Of a stretch of DNA of 64,000 nt, positions 22,744-30,645 are shown piece after piece; within the stretch, counting starts at the first letter, position 1; each line of letters opens with the position of its first letter. Source of the DNA: Dactylosporangium sp. AC04546 (lineage in GTDB: Bacteria; Actinomycetota; Actinomycetes; Mycobacteriales; Micromonosporaceae); assembly GCF_022095675.1 (NCBI RefSeq), contig NZ_JAHYSG010000033.1, positions 1-64,000 of the forward strand, in the 5' to 3' direction. The translations under genes were made by a program, and so were the position numbers. A model generated the notes under the pieces. That model was not told the origin of the DNA and searched no databases. It worked only from the letters and a program-made list of their open reading frames with translations.

Positions 22744-23598
22744 CTACGCCGGGTGGAGGTTGGTCCAGGAGCGGGTCTCGGGGTGCTCGGCCGTCCAGGC
22801 CTCCAGGAGGGTCCGGGCGTCCGCCTCGCCGGCGCCGAGGAACAGGCGCTGCTCGCCGTCGTACTCGCCGCGCTCCTGGCGGATCGACGAGCGGCTGCAG
22901 CAGTCGCACAGGTCGACGCGGCTGGCGAGGATCTCGAAGCCCAGGCGGCGGCGGGCGAAGGCCTCGGCCAGCGGGTCCAGGTCGCCGGGAGCGGCGGTGA
23001 CGAGGACCGACAGGGTGGCGATCCCGGACGGCTCGAACAGCGCCACCTCGTCGAAGACCGGCACCGTCATCTCACCGGACGTACGCTCGCCGCTCGGGGC
23101 GCCGTCGTGGACGACGACCTCGCCGAAGCGGCGGGACGGGTCGAACGGGACGTTGACGACGCGGGCCCGGGTCGGGCACAGGCGGATCGCCCACACGACC
23201 TCCTCGACGCCGGCGAGGCGGACGCAGGTCGGGCCGAGTTCGGCGTCGATCTGGCCGGTGCCGGGGAACGGCGCCAGCCCGTACCCGGCCCAGCAGTCGC
23301 GCGCGGTGTCCCAGTCGCGCAGAACGGTCGCGGCGGTGCCGAGGTTCCAGAACGCGGGCTCCTCCTTGCCGCGCCGCACGTGGGTCACGGCGATCTTGCC
23401 GGTCTCGTAGGCGCGCGGCCAGTCGCGGGCGAACTTGTACGCGAGCGCGGCGTCGAACCAGGCCGCCTTCGCCTTCCTGCCGCTGAGCCGGGCGGCCGCG
23501 GCGGCGAGCCGGTCGCCGGCCAGTGGCCAGTCCTTCGCCTCGAACGCCTGATAGCCCTCCGCGATCGCCCGCGCGGTCTCACGGTCCCCCGAAAACAT
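22744..23598 (-). CDS. Tetratricopeptide-type protein of unknown function
   Basis: 284 residues. The first half is helical and TPR-like (AIAEGYQAFEAKDWPLAGDRL, AAWFDAALAYKFARDWPRAY, AFWNLGTAATVLRDWDTAR). The second half is a conserved alpha/beta region with VWAIRLCPTRARVVNVPFDPS and a Cys cluster VDLCDCCSRSS. The same arrangement is common in actinomycetes, but I know no function. ATG 23598 follows TATCGT by 6 nt. It is divergent from heme oxygenase, with the iron box between. Confidence 0.7.
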   Translation of the reverse strand: MFSGDRETARAIAEGYQAFEAKDWPLAGDRLAAAAARLSGRKAKAAWFDAALAYKFARDWPRAYETGKIAVTHVRRGKEEPAFWNLGTAATVLRDWDTARDCWAGYGLAPFPGTGQIDAELGPTCVRLAGVEEVVWAIRLCPTRARVVNVPFDPSRRFGEVVVHDGAPSGERTSGEMTVPVFDEVALFEPSGIATLSVLVTAAPGDLDPLAEAFARRRLGFEILASRVDLCDCCSRSSIRQERGEYDGEQRLFLGAGEADARTLLEAWTAEHPETRSWTNLHPA

Positions 23599-23604
23599 GC
23601 GCGG

Positions 23605-23610
23605 ACGATA
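23605..23610 (-). promoter_or_regulatory. Putative -10 box, leaderless start of the TPR-type gene
   Basis: TATCGT on the minus strand, 6 nt before the ATG at 23598. Confidence 0.45.
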
Positions 23611-23640
23611 CCACCGAACGATCTTCACCAACGGCGATGA

Positions 23641-23659
23641 TTAGGGTAGCCTCACCTTA
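23641..23659 (+). promoter_or_regulatory. DtxR/IdeR-type iron box upstream of heme oxygenase
   Basis: TTAGGGTAGCCTCACCTTA matches 16 of 19 positions of the DtxR consensus and ends 21 bp before the GTG of the heme oxygenase gene. It should control hemO-hmuV-DUF2470. Confidence 0.85.
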
Positions 23660-23680
23660 CTTATCGGAAGGGGTGCGTCC

Positions 23681-24316
23681 GTGGTGGAGGAACTGTTCTC
23701 GGCGGCAGTGCGTCGCAGCACCGAGGGGCGGCACCGGGACGCGGAACAAGCCGCATTCCTCGGGCAGCTGGTCACCGGCGCTCTGCCGCTGGCCGGCTAC
23801 ACCGCCATGGTCGCGCAGCACCATCACATCTACACCGTGCTGGAAGCGGCCGCCGCCGTGATGCGGGACGACCCGGTCGCCGGGCCGTTCGTCCACGACG
23901 GCCTGACGCGGCTGCCCGCCCTCGAGGCGGACCTGCGGGAACTCGACGGTGAAGGCCAGCCGCCGAGCCCGGCGACCCAGCGGTACACCGAACGGCTGCG
24001 GGACGTCTGCTTCACCTGGCCCGGCGGGTTCGTCGCGCACCACTACACCCGCTACCTGGGCGACCTGTCCGGCGGGCAGTACATCGCCGCCGCCGTCCGC
24101 CGGCACTACAACACGAGCGCCACCAGCTTCTACGCCTTCGACGGCATCGGCAGCCCGGCCGCGTTCAAGGCGCGCTACCGTTCGGCCCTCGACGCCGCCC
24201 CGTGGTCGCCCGACGAGCGCCGCCGGATCGTCGACGAGGTCCTCGTCGCCTACCAGCTCAACATCGACGTGCTCACCGACCTCGGCCGCGAGCACGCCGC
24301 CGGGCAGGCCGCGTGA
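23681..24316 (+). CDS. hmuO: Biliverdin-producing heme oxygenase
   Basis: A 211-residue cytosolic enzyme that opens imported heme to biliverdin, CO and ferrous iron. His18 in RRSTEGRHRDAE is the proximal heme ligand. The distal-helix motif YTRYLGDLSGGQ is intact, as is YAFDGIG. The length is normal for the HmuO/HO-1 family. GGAAGGGG lies upstream of GTG 23681 and an iron box upstream of that. The stop overlaps the hmuV start (GTGA), tying heme breakdown to import. Confidence 0.92.
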   Translation: MVEELFSAAVRRSTEGRHRDAEQAAFLGQLVTGALPLAGYTAMVAQHHHIYTVLEAAAAVMRDDPVAGPFVHDGLTRLPALEADLRELDGEGQPPSPATQRYTERLRDVCFTWPGGFVAHHYTRYLGDLSGGQYIAAAVRRHYNTSATSFYAFDGIGSPAAFKARYRSALDAAPWSPDERRRIVDEVLVAYQLNIDVLTDLGREHAAGQAA

Positions 24317-25107
24317 AGCGGCCGCGGCCGCCCGTGCCCCGCACCCCGGGTGCCGTCGCCGTCGCCGGCACGGGCCTGCACAAGACCCGCACCGGCAGGA
24401 CAGTGCTCGACGACGTCGACGCATCGGTGCGGGCGGGCGAGGTGCTCGCCCTCGTCGGGCCGAACGGCGCCGGCAAGTCCACGCTGCTGTCGGTGCTGGC
24501 CGGCGACCTCGCGCCCGACCGCGGCGAGGTGACGGTCGACGGCCGCCCGCTGGAGGACTGGACCCCGGTCGAGCTTGCCATGCGCCGCGCGGTGCTGCCG
24601 CAGCACCACCTGCTGTCGTTCCCGTTCCGGGTCGCCGACGTGGTCCGGATGGGCCGCGCGCCGTGGCCCGACCCGGGCGACGACATCGTCGCCGACGCGA
24701 TGGCGGCCACCGGCGTCGCGCACCTGGCCACCCGGTCGTTCCTGTCCCTGTCGGGCGGCGAGCGCGCCCGGGTGGCCCTGGCCCGCGTGCTGGCCCAGCG
24801 GGCGGGGGTACTGCTGCTCGACGAGCCGACCGCGGCGCTCGACCTGCACCACCAGGAGCTGGTCCTGCGCATCGCCGGAGAACGCGCCGCTGCCGGCGAT
24901 GCGATTCTGGTGGTACTGCATGATCTCGGTCTGGCGGCGGCGCACGCCGATCGCGTGATGGTCCTGTCCGGCGGGCGGGCCGTCGCGGACGGACCACCGG
25001 CCGAGGTGTTCACGCCGGAGCTGCTGACCGAGGTGTACCGCCACGACATCGAGGTGTTCGCCCACCCGCGCACGGGCACGCCGCTGATCCTCCCGAGAAG
25101 GAGCTGA
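24313..25107 (+). CDS. hmuV: Heme ABC transporter ATP-binding protein HmuV
   Basis: A 264-residue ATPase that powers heme import through HmuU. It has Walker A GPNGAGKST, the Q-loop region VLPQHHLLSFPFRVADVV, signature LSGGERARVALARVLAQ, Walker B VLLLDEPTAALD and the switch His in VVLHDLG. The segment FRVADVVRMGR is typical of heme and siderophore ATPases. The GTG at 24313 overlaps the heme oxygenase stop. It is separated from hmuTU by two unrelated minus-strand genes. Confidence 0.9.
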   Translation: MKRPRPPVPRTPGAVAVAGTGLHKTRTGRTVLDDVDASVRAGEVLALVGPNGAGKSTLLSVLAGDLAPDRGEVTVDGRPLEDWTPVELAMRRAVLPQHHLLSFPFRVADVVRMGRAPWPDPGDDIVADAMAATGVAHLATRSFLSLSGGERARVALARVLAQRAGVLLLDEPTAALDLHHQELVLRIAGERAAAGDAILVVLHDLGLAAAHADRVMVLSGGRAVADGPPAEVFTPELLTEVYRHDIEVFAHPRTGTPLILPRRS

Positions 25108-25109
25108 GC

Positions 25110-25409
25110 ATGGGCCAGCCGTTCACCGACGACGTCGTCGCGGCCGTGCGCCGCCACATGAACGGCGACCACGCCGACGACAGCCTGCTGATCTGCCGCT
25201 CCCTCGGCGGCCGTCCGGACGCGACGGCCGCGGCGATGACGGGGATGGACGGCGACGGCATCGACTTCACCGCCGTGGTCGACGGCCGCGACGTCCCGGT
25301 GCGCGTCCCGTTCAGCCGCCCCCTGACCGAACGCGCCGAGGTCCGCCCCGAGGTGGTGCGCATGTACCGCGAGGCCTGCGCGGCGCTGGGCCTACCGCCG
25401 CGCTCCTGA
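25110..25409 (+). CDS. DUF2470 heme-utilisation protein (HugZ C-terminal-like)
   Basis: 99 residues forming only the DUF2470 domain, the part that follows the split-barrel in HugZ-type heme-degrading proteins. The MNGDHADDSLLICRSLGG block is the family hallmark, followed by MTGMDGDGIDFTA and VRVPFSRPLTERAEVRPEVV. It may bind heme or a breakdown product (inference). It starts 2 bp after hmuV with GAAGGAG as ribosome site, so it belongs to the iron-regulated operon. Confidence 0.82.
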   Translation: MGQPFTDDVVAAVRRHMNGDHADDSLLICRSLGGRPDATAAAMTGMDGDGIDFTAVVDGRDVPVRVPFSRPLTERAEVRPEVVRMYREACAALGLPPRS

Positions 25410-25414
25410 GCTTC

Positions 25415-25420
25415 TACGAT
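25415..25420 (+). promoter_or_regulatory. Putative -10 box, leaderless start of the 182-residue protein
   Basis: TACGAT ends 6 nt before the GTG at 25427. Confidence 0.45.
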
Positions 25421-25426
25421 CCGTTC

Positions 25427-25975
25427 GTGGGCGAGCCGCTGTACTGGGACCCGATGCCGCACCTCGCGGACGCGCGCCCGCCAGATGGCACGTTTCAGGG
25501 CCGGTGGCACGAACGCAACTGGCGCAACGTCCCCGGACCGTTCTACGGCGCCTCGACCGACAACTGCTGGGTCGGGCGGCTCCATGCGCCGAGGCACGTG
25601 CTGTACGGCGACGACGATGACTACGAGCAGGAGTTCCTCTACCGCCAGCCGCGCAACCCAGCCGAACTGTACGCCGTCGTCACCGCCGCGGACGAGGACC
25701 CGATGGCCGGCTGGGCGTGTGACGGCGACGCGCACTGGACGCCGAGCCTTGTTCGCGAGTGGTGGCGGGACCGTGGGCGGCTGCGCGAATGGGCGGGCCG
25801 GAAACACCGCGAATGGCACGACGCCGAACATGCCGCCAGACGGGAGGCCGCCACCGGCTTGGCGGACTACCTCGCGTATCTCGACGGCGAACTGCGCGAC
25901 CACCTGCGGGCCTACATGTTCTTCCTGGACCACCGGGTCAGCCCGGCGCACCCCGACCGCCTGCCGCCGCTGTAG
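25427..25975 (+). CDS. Conserved hypothetical protein, aromatic-rich
   Basis: A 182-residue soluble protein rich in Trp, Tyr and His. The blocks GRWHERNWRNVPGPFYGAST, DNCWVGRL, FLYRQPRNPAEL and WACDGDAHWTPSLVREWW look like those of an actinobacterial family I have seen only as hypothetical. No cofactor motif is evident. GTG 25427 is set by the TACGAT box, which suggests its own promoter rather than membership of the heme operon. It is convergent with the next gene, 3 bp away. Confidence 0.65.
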   Translation: MGEPLYWDPMPHLADARPPDGTFQGRWHERNWRNVPGPFYGASTDNCWVGRLHAPRHVLYGDDDDYEQEFLYRQPRNPAELYAVVTAADEDPMAGWACDGDAHWTPSLVREWWRDRGRLREWAGRKHREWHDAEHAARREAATGLADYLAYLDGELRDHLRAYMFFLDHRVSPAHPDRLPPL

Positions 25976-25978
25976 CGG

Positions 25979-26344
25979 TCAGACCGCGGGGGCGCCGATC
26001 CGGTCGAACGTGATGGCGATGACGCCATGCAGGTCGAAGATGGAGCCCGCGAGGCGCCAGCCGCTGTTCTGGAGGGTCACCGCCATCGTCGACCAGCGGC
26101 CAAACGCGCCGTTCGCGAGCTGGTACATCGCGTGGCGGCCCTCGTATCGGCCGCCGCCCGCGTGGCGCACGTCGCCGAGCACTGTGCCCGGCGGGAGCTC
26201 GAACCGGGTGTTGCCGATGACCACCTTGCTCGCGGCCCGGATCGAGTACCCGACGCCGGTTGACAGGAACTCCACGATCGCGAAGTTGCCGTACCGGCAG
26301 TGCCAGGAGCCGGTGAGGCGCACCTCCCGCGGCAGACCGTCCAC
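25979..26344 (-). CDS. Hypothetical protein
   Basis: 121 residues, beta-rich, with no signal peptide or membrane segment (GSWHCRYGNFAIVEFLSTG, VVIGNTRFELPPGTVLGDV, GRYEGRHAMYQLANG). I do not recognise the family. A strong AGGAGG lies 8 nt upstream of GTG 26344. It follows the nucleotidyltransferase-like gene by 10 bp on the same strand, so the two are probably co-transcribed. Confidence 0.6.
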   Translation of the reverse strand: MDGLPREVRLTGSWHCRYGNFAIVEFLSTGVGYSIRAASKVVIGNTRFELPPGTVLGDVRHAGGGRYEGRHAMYQLANGAFGRWSTMAVTLQNSGWRLAGSIFDLHGVIAITFDRIGAPAV

Positions 26345-26354
26345 CCGCCGCCTC

Positions 26355-26942
26355 CTACCCTTCGCCGCGCTCGGCCAGCCAGGCCGCGAACTCCTCGACC
26401 GTGCGCACGCCGTCGTCGAGGACGGCCGCGTAGATCTGCGTGCCGCCGACCTGGTCGGGGTAGGTCGGGAGGCGGTGCCACACGTCTTTGATCCGCAGGA
26501 TCGCGGCGCGCTGCTCGGCGGTGATCGTCGCGCGCAGCGACTCGTGCCACGCGGTGACGTTCGCGTGCGGGTCGTTGAGCCACAGGGTCAGGTCGACGCG
26601 CCACTCGCGGTCGCCACGGGCTACGGCGACGACCACGTGGTAGCGGTCGTCGCGGGCGGTGCCGGTCGGGGAGCGCTCGCCGCGCTCGTCGCGGTAGTCG
26701 AACCCGACGACGCCGGGCCGGTCGACGAGCCGCTGGAGCAGCCGCAGCACGTCGGCCGGGGTGCACCCGGCGCCGACGTGCGCCATGACGTCCAGGTCGG
26801 GCCAGCTCATCAGCCCGGACACGAAACTGCCGGTCGGCAGCACCGGCCCGACGACGGCCGCCAGGTCGAGCTCGGCGAGCACCGCCTCCGCCTCGGCCTG
26901 CAGCGCGACCTGCCGCTCCCACAACTCGTCGTCGGACGCCAT
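26355..26942 (-). CDS. Minimal nucleotidyltransferase-fold protein
   Basis: A 195-residue protein with a Pol-beta-type nucleotidyltransferase core: LPTGSFVSG followed by SWPDLDVMAHV gives the GS-x(n)-DxD metal motif, and a third acid may be in WRVDLTLWLND. Such proteins transfer NMP groups to proteins, RNA or drugs; the substrate is unknown. The helical C-terminal half (ILRIKDVWHRLP, TVEEFAAWLAER) may be the partner-binding part. ATG 26942 follows TAGTCT by 6 nt. Confidence 0.7.
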   Translation of the reverse strand: MASDDELWERQVALQAEAEAVLAELDLAAVVGPVLPTGSFVSGLMSWPDLDVMAHVGAGCTPADVLRLLQRLVDRPGVVGFDYRDERGERSPTGTARDDRYHVVVAVARGDREWRVDLTLWLNDPHANVTAWHESLRATITAEQRAAILRIKDVWHRLPTYPDQVGGTQIYAAVLDDGVRTVEEFAAWLAERGEG

Positions 26943-26948
26943 GCGTGG

Positions 26949-26954
26949 AGACTA
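26949..26954 (-). promoter_or_regulatory. Putative -10 box, leaderless start of the nucleotidyltransferase gene
   Basis: TAGTCT on the minus strand, 6 nt before the ATG at 26942. It partly overlaps a small palindrome, CTAGCGAGCTAG (26952-26963). Confidence 0.4.
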
Positions 26955-26959
26955 GCGAG

Positions 26960-27076
26960 CTAGTTGAAGATGTCGTACAGCTTGTCGGGCGCTGCCCCCG
27001 CTCCGGCCGGCTCGGTGATGGGCAGGACCGAGCGGAGCCCGGCGAACGTCAGCTCGACGGTCGGCCCGGCGGGCAT
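26960..27076 (-). other. Possible 38-codon gene or 3' remnant
   Basis: A short minus-strand frame ending PDKLYDIFN that reads like real protein (PTVELTFAGLRSVLPITEP). An in-frame stop lies 27 bp upstream of its ATG, inside the adjoining repeats, and there is no ribosome site. It may be the tail of a gene destroyed by repeat expansion. I do not recognise it. Confidence 0.3.
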
Positions 27077-27090
27077 GGGGGCGGGAAGCT

Positions 27091-27230
27091 GGCCAGGCCC
27101 GGGTCAGCCGAGCGCGGGGAGCCGGCCAGGCCCGGGTCAGCCGAGCGCGGGGAGCCGGCCGAGCACGGGACGGCCGGGCGCGTGCAAGTCGGGCGCGGGC
27201 GAGCCGGGCGCGGGCGAGCCGGGCGCGGAG
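27091..27230 (+). repeat. GC-rich tandem repeats (33-bp and 15-bp units)
   Basis: Two copies of a 33-bp unit (starts at 27091 and 27124, GGCCAGGCCCGGGTCAGCCG...) with a partial third, then two and a half copies of a 15-bp unit GGGCGCGGGCGAGCC from 27191. No convincing gene lies in 27077-27246. Confidence 0.75.
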
Positions 27231-27246
27231 GCCGGCCGGACGCTGG

Positions 27247-27669
27247 TCAGCCGACCATGATCAGCAGGAGCTCGCCGGCGCGGCGGGCCGCGGTGGCGGT
27301 GCGGAGCAAGGCGACGGTGTCCTCGGCCGCCATCAGCGCCTCTTCGGGGTCCTGGCCGAACAGGTCCTCGTAGCCGGTCAGGTCGATGTGCCGGGGCAGC
27401 GTCTCGACCAGGTACGTGAGGCCGCACCGGCGGCGCAGCGTGCCGAACCGGGCGCCTTGTTCCTCCAGATGCGTCAGCACCGACTGCATGCAGTAGCCGG
27501 ACCAGTCGTACTCCGGCTCGACCTCCCGCGCGTAGGCGTCGAGCAGGTCCAGCACCCGCGCGGCGACCCGCATCTCGTCGCGGTCGCCGAGCAGCTCACG
27601 CAGCGGTCGCCGGTTCAGTCGGCGCACCAGGCGCCGGTCGATGAAATACAGGGAAGCGATCGAGGACAT
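27247..27669 (-). CDS. Hypothetical protein
   Basis: A 140-residue, mostly helical soluble protein (SSIASLYFIDRRLVRRLNRR, VAARVLDLLDAYAREVEPEY, FGQDPEEALMAAEDTVALL). No motif that I can assign. ATG 27669 lies 102 bp downstream of the DUF4132 gene stop on the same strand, without a clear ribosome site, so it may be the last gene of that operon. The intervening 102 bp hold nothing recognisable. Confidence 0.55.
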   Translation of the reverse strand: MSSIASLYFIDRRLVRRLNRRPLRELLGDRDEMRVAARVLDLLDAYAREVEPEYDWSGYCMQSVLTHLEEQGARFGTLRRRCGLTYLVETLPRHIDLTGYEDLFGQDPEEALMAAEDTVALLRTATAARRAGELLLIMVG

Positions 27670-27771
27670 CGCCGACCACCATCGGCCGCGTCGTGCGCCG
27701 GATGAGCATTCCCGTCGCCGCTTCGCTGCGGCAGCGGAGCTGCCTGAGCAGGGGGCCGCGTCGCCCGGCGC

Positions 27772-30153
27772 TCACGTCAGGGACAGCTGGCGCAGGATCG
27801 AGCTGTCGGTGATCTTTTCGTCGGCGGCCAGGAGCATGGCCTTGGACAGGATCACCGACAGCATGGGGTCGTCGTCGAACGGGAGGTGGACCGGGGCGGC
27901 CGGCGTGCGACCGGGGACGATGCACAGGTAGGCGTCGTTGGGCTCCATGAGGATGTTGCCCGAGCCCAGATGGATCTTGTAGGTGCGCCAGGAGCCGCGC
28001 ACCCGCAGGTACCGGTCCTGCAGCTCGCACCGGCCCGCGATCCTGAGCTTCGGCAGGATGCGGGCCAGGGCGTCGCGGCGGACCTCGGCGGAGGCGGTCA
28101 GGTCGCCGAAGCTCGCCGACGACCAGTACTCCTGGAAGCGGTCCTCGCCCCGGTCGGCCCACGTGGGGTCGGTGGCGATCGAGGTGACGCCGACAAACAG
28201 GTCGACGTCGCGCATCACCTCGCTGAAGACCCGGAGCGGCACGTCGGCCAGCGGCGCGACCTCCCAGAGCGCGCCGTCGCGGCGGGCGAAGCGCACCTGG
28301 TCGGTGGCGCAGAACCGCACGTCGTAGTGCGGGGCCTCCAGGTCGTCGGCGAGCTCGTGGAAGAACGACGCCCGCCAGGCCCCGCCGCCGAACAGCTTCG
28401 TGGCCTCGCTCGACCCGCCGCCGTCCCAGGAGCCGAGGTAGGTCGCCTGCCAGCCGCGGGTGCGCATCAGCGCACTGGCCTGCCGGTAGCGCAGGATGTG
28501 CGCCGCGAAGCGGTTCGAGTACGTCCTGGTCTGCTCCTCGGCCGGCGTCAGGAGGTACACCTCCCGGAACGCCTGCTTGAACGGCTGGCGCAGGCCGGAC
28601 GCCGTTACGTGGTCGCGCCATGCGGTGACCTCGGCCGCTCCGGCGAGCGCCGGATGCCACAGCCGGATGCGGCTCGCGCTGCCGGCGCCGGGCAGCGTCC
28701 AGGCGCCGTCGCGCCGCTCGGGCAACGCGGCGGTCCACGTCTCGCCGTCGGCGGACGCCTGCCAGATGAGCCGGCGGGCGAACACGCCGCTGACCGGATG
28801 GTCCAGGTATCGCGTCACCCAGTCCGCGCACGGCCAGACCCGGTCCTCGGACAGCAGGCCCTCGATCCGGGCGCGCTCCGCGGCGAGCGTCTTGCCGAGC
28901 TGCTTGACGAGGTCGCGGGCCTCGGCCAGCACCGGCGACTCCTTGACCGCCGCCGGGACGCCCTTGAGTGGCCGGCCGGCCCGCTCGAACCGCAGCCGGG
29001 CCTTGTCCTCGCCGACCTCGACGATCGCCGTGTAGCCGTCGACGTCCCAGGTCCGCCGGCCGTCGCCGTCGAGCCCGTGGCCGTCGACCGCCAGCTCCAG
29101 CACCTCGCCCGGCTGCCAGCCGCGCAGCGCCCCGAGCCGCGCGAGGGCCGCGTGGGTGCGGCTCAGCAGCGCCTTGTTCTTGACACTGAGGGAGAGCCGG
29201 GACAGCACCCGGACCGGGACGTCACCGCCCCGGCGGGCCAGGACCTCCACCGCCGCGGCCGCGGTCTTGGGGGCGAACGGATAGCCCGGGAAGCCGGCGC
29301 CGGTCGCGCCCGCGGCCAGCGCGACGCTACCGATCAGCTCGGTCGCCGACTCGGACGGGTCGAGGTCCAGCACGCAGGTGAGCCCGCGCAGCAGGTCGTC
29401 GGCGTCGGCCCGGACGTACTGGCCGAACGTCGTGAAGCGGGTGAGGATCGCGTGGACGGCGCCGCCGGACGCGGCGAGCAGCGGTTCGGCGGCGCGGGAC
29501 CACTTCGCGCTCGGCGCCGGCTTCCGCAGCGACGCGCAGTGCAGCAGCAGTTCGGTGACACGCGGTCCGGCGAGGACGCCGGCGAGCTCGACGGTGGCCG
29601 CCGGCCCGAAGAGCTCCCCGGCGTGCAGCAGGTGCGCCGGCATCCAGCCGGTGCCCGTCCGGCCGTGCGCGGCGCTGACGAGCCCGACCAGCTCCTGGCG
29701 AATGGCATTCGGGATCCGGCTGCTGCCCACCTCCTGCACGAACTCCTGCAGCGCCGGGCCGAGACCCTCCAGCCACGCGCGGTCGAGCCGGGCGGCGGCG
29801 ACGGCGGGCAGGCGCTGGCCCGAGCCGTCCATGGGCAGGACGCGGCCGGCGAGCATGTGCAGGCCCCACACCAGGTCGGTGCGGGTCCAGCAGACCCCGA
29901 GCTCGTCCAGCAGCGCGACCGCGTGGCCGGCGATGCCGAACGCCGGATGGCCGGCCCGCACCGTGTCGGCGTGGATCCGCAGCGCGGCCAGGCGGCGCTG
30001 CTCGTCCGTCCAGCCCTTGATCTCGTCGACGTCGCCGGACATCGCCGCGGTGATCGCCTTGGCGGCCAGGTCGCCCACCGCGGCCGTCGCCTGCGCGTAC
30101 GCTGAGCGCTCGGCGTCGGACAGCGGTGGCAACAGCGGCACGAACGATGCCAT
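27772..30153 (-). CDS. DUF4132 domain-containing protein
   Basis: A large (793-residue) cytosolic protein. The N-terminal 380 residues are helical and HEAT-like. About residues 400-600 form the DUF4132 (MolR/YehI-type) domain, with RIEGLLSEDRVWPCADWVTR, HPVSGVFARRLIWQAS and LRQPFKQAFREVY. The last 180 residues hold the conserved tail DLFVGVTSIATDPTW, RYLRVRGSWRTYKIHLGSGN and YLCIVPG. The family has no defined activity. ATG 30153 has GGAGG 7 nt upstream and lies 2 bp after the stop of a small conserved partner gene. Confidence 0.8.
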   Translation of the reverse strand: MASFVPLLPPLSDAERSAYAQATAAVGDLAAKAITAAMSGDVDEIKGWTDEQRRLAALRIHADTVRAGHPAFGIAGHAVALLDELGVCWTRTDLVWGLHMLAGRVLPMDGSGQRLPAVAAARLDRAWLEGLGPALQEFVQEVGSSRIPNAIRQELVGLVSAAHGRTGTGWMPAHLLHAGELFGPAATVELAGVLAGPRVTELLLHCASLRKPAPSAKWSRAAEPLLAASGGAVHAILTRFTTFGQYVRADADDLLRGLTCVLDLDPSESATELIGSVALAAGATGAGFPGYPFAPKTAAAAVEVLARRGGDVPVRVLSRLSLSVKNKALLSRTHAALARLGALRGWQPGEVLELAVDGHGLDGDGRRTWDVDGYTAIVEVGEDKARLRFERAGRPLKGVPAAVKESPVLAEARDLVKQLGKTLAAERARIEGLLSEDRVWPCADWVTRYLDHPVSGVFARRLIWQASADGETWTAALPERRDGAWTLPGAGSASRIRLWHPALAGAAEVTAWRDHVTASGLRQPFKQAFREVYLLTPAEEQTRTYSNRFAAHILRYRQASALMRTRGWQATYLGSWDGGGSSEATKLFGGGAWRASFFHELADDLEAPHYDVRFCATDQVRFARRDGALWEVAPLADVPLRVFSEVMRDVDLFVGVTSIATDPTWADRGEDRFQEYWSSASFGDLTASAEVRRDALARILPKLRIAGRCELQDRYLRVRGSWRTYKIHLGSGNILMEPNDAYLCIVPGRTPAAPVHLPFDDDPMLSVILSKAMLLAADEKITDSSILRQLSLT

Positions 30154-30155
30154 GA

Positions 30156-30548
30156 TCAGCCTCCGACCAGCGCAACGAGGCGGATGAACGCGACGGTCGA
30201 CTCCTGCCGCAGGTCGATGACCTCGTCGAGGCGGTCGACCTGGCGGTCGCCGGCGAGCATCACGAACCCGTTGCGCTCGAACGCGGCGCACGCGGCGTCG
30301 GCCTGGGCCTCCCAGTCGAGGCGGCGGCCTCCCGGCACCACGAACCCGGCCGGTGTGACCTCGGCGCCGACCGGCCGCACGAGCCCGTGGAACACCTCGC
30401 CGGCCTCCGCGTTGAACCGGGCGACCTCCTCGCGGACCCGTAGCCGCACCAGCTCGCGGGCCGATATCTCGTCCGGCAGGCCGGGCAGCACCCGCGACTC
30501 GATCGCCCGGCCCGACATGGTCTCGTCACGCACGATCACCTCGGCCAC
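30156..30548 (-). CDS. Small conserved partner of the DUF4132 protein
   Basis: 130 residues with no membrane segments: a basic, charged N-terminal half (SARELVRLRVREEVARFNAE), then FHGLVRPVGAEVTPAGFVV and AACAAFERNGFVMLAGDRQV with a helical tail. Tight linkage (2-bp gap) to the DUF4132 gene suggests they act together; the role is unknown. GTG 30548 has GGGAG 8 nt upstream; the frame stays open further but without a ribosome site. Confidence 0.65.
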   Translation of the reverse strand: MAEVIVRDETMSGRAIESRVLPGLPDEISARELVRLRVREEVARFNAEAGEVFHGLVRPVGAEVTPAGFVVPGGRRLDWEAQADAACAAFERNGFVMLAGDRQVDRLDEVIDLRQESTVAFIRLVALVGG

Positions 30549-30633
30549 CGCTGCACTCCCTCTCCGACGTCCGTGAGCTGGCGAGAGCATGATGGCGCAT
30601 GGGTACGACAATTTTCGGCCCACCGCAGGGCCG

Positions 30634-30639
30634 TATCGT
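30634..30639 (+). promoter_or_regulatory. Putative -10 box, leaderless start of the Gfo/Idh gene
   Basis: TATCGT ends 6 nt before the ATG at 30646. Confidence 0.45.
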
Positions 30640-30645
30640 CACGGC

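Noticed and set aside
27091..27230. Short direct repeats considered as a CRISPR array
   Set aside because: Units are contiguous without spacers, GC-rich and degenerate. They are tandem duplications.
27886..30105. 739-codon plus-strand frame opposite the DUF4132 gene
   Set aside because: Arg/Ala/Gly-rich shadow of the DUF4132 gene with no domain; the minus strand has continuous family similarity.
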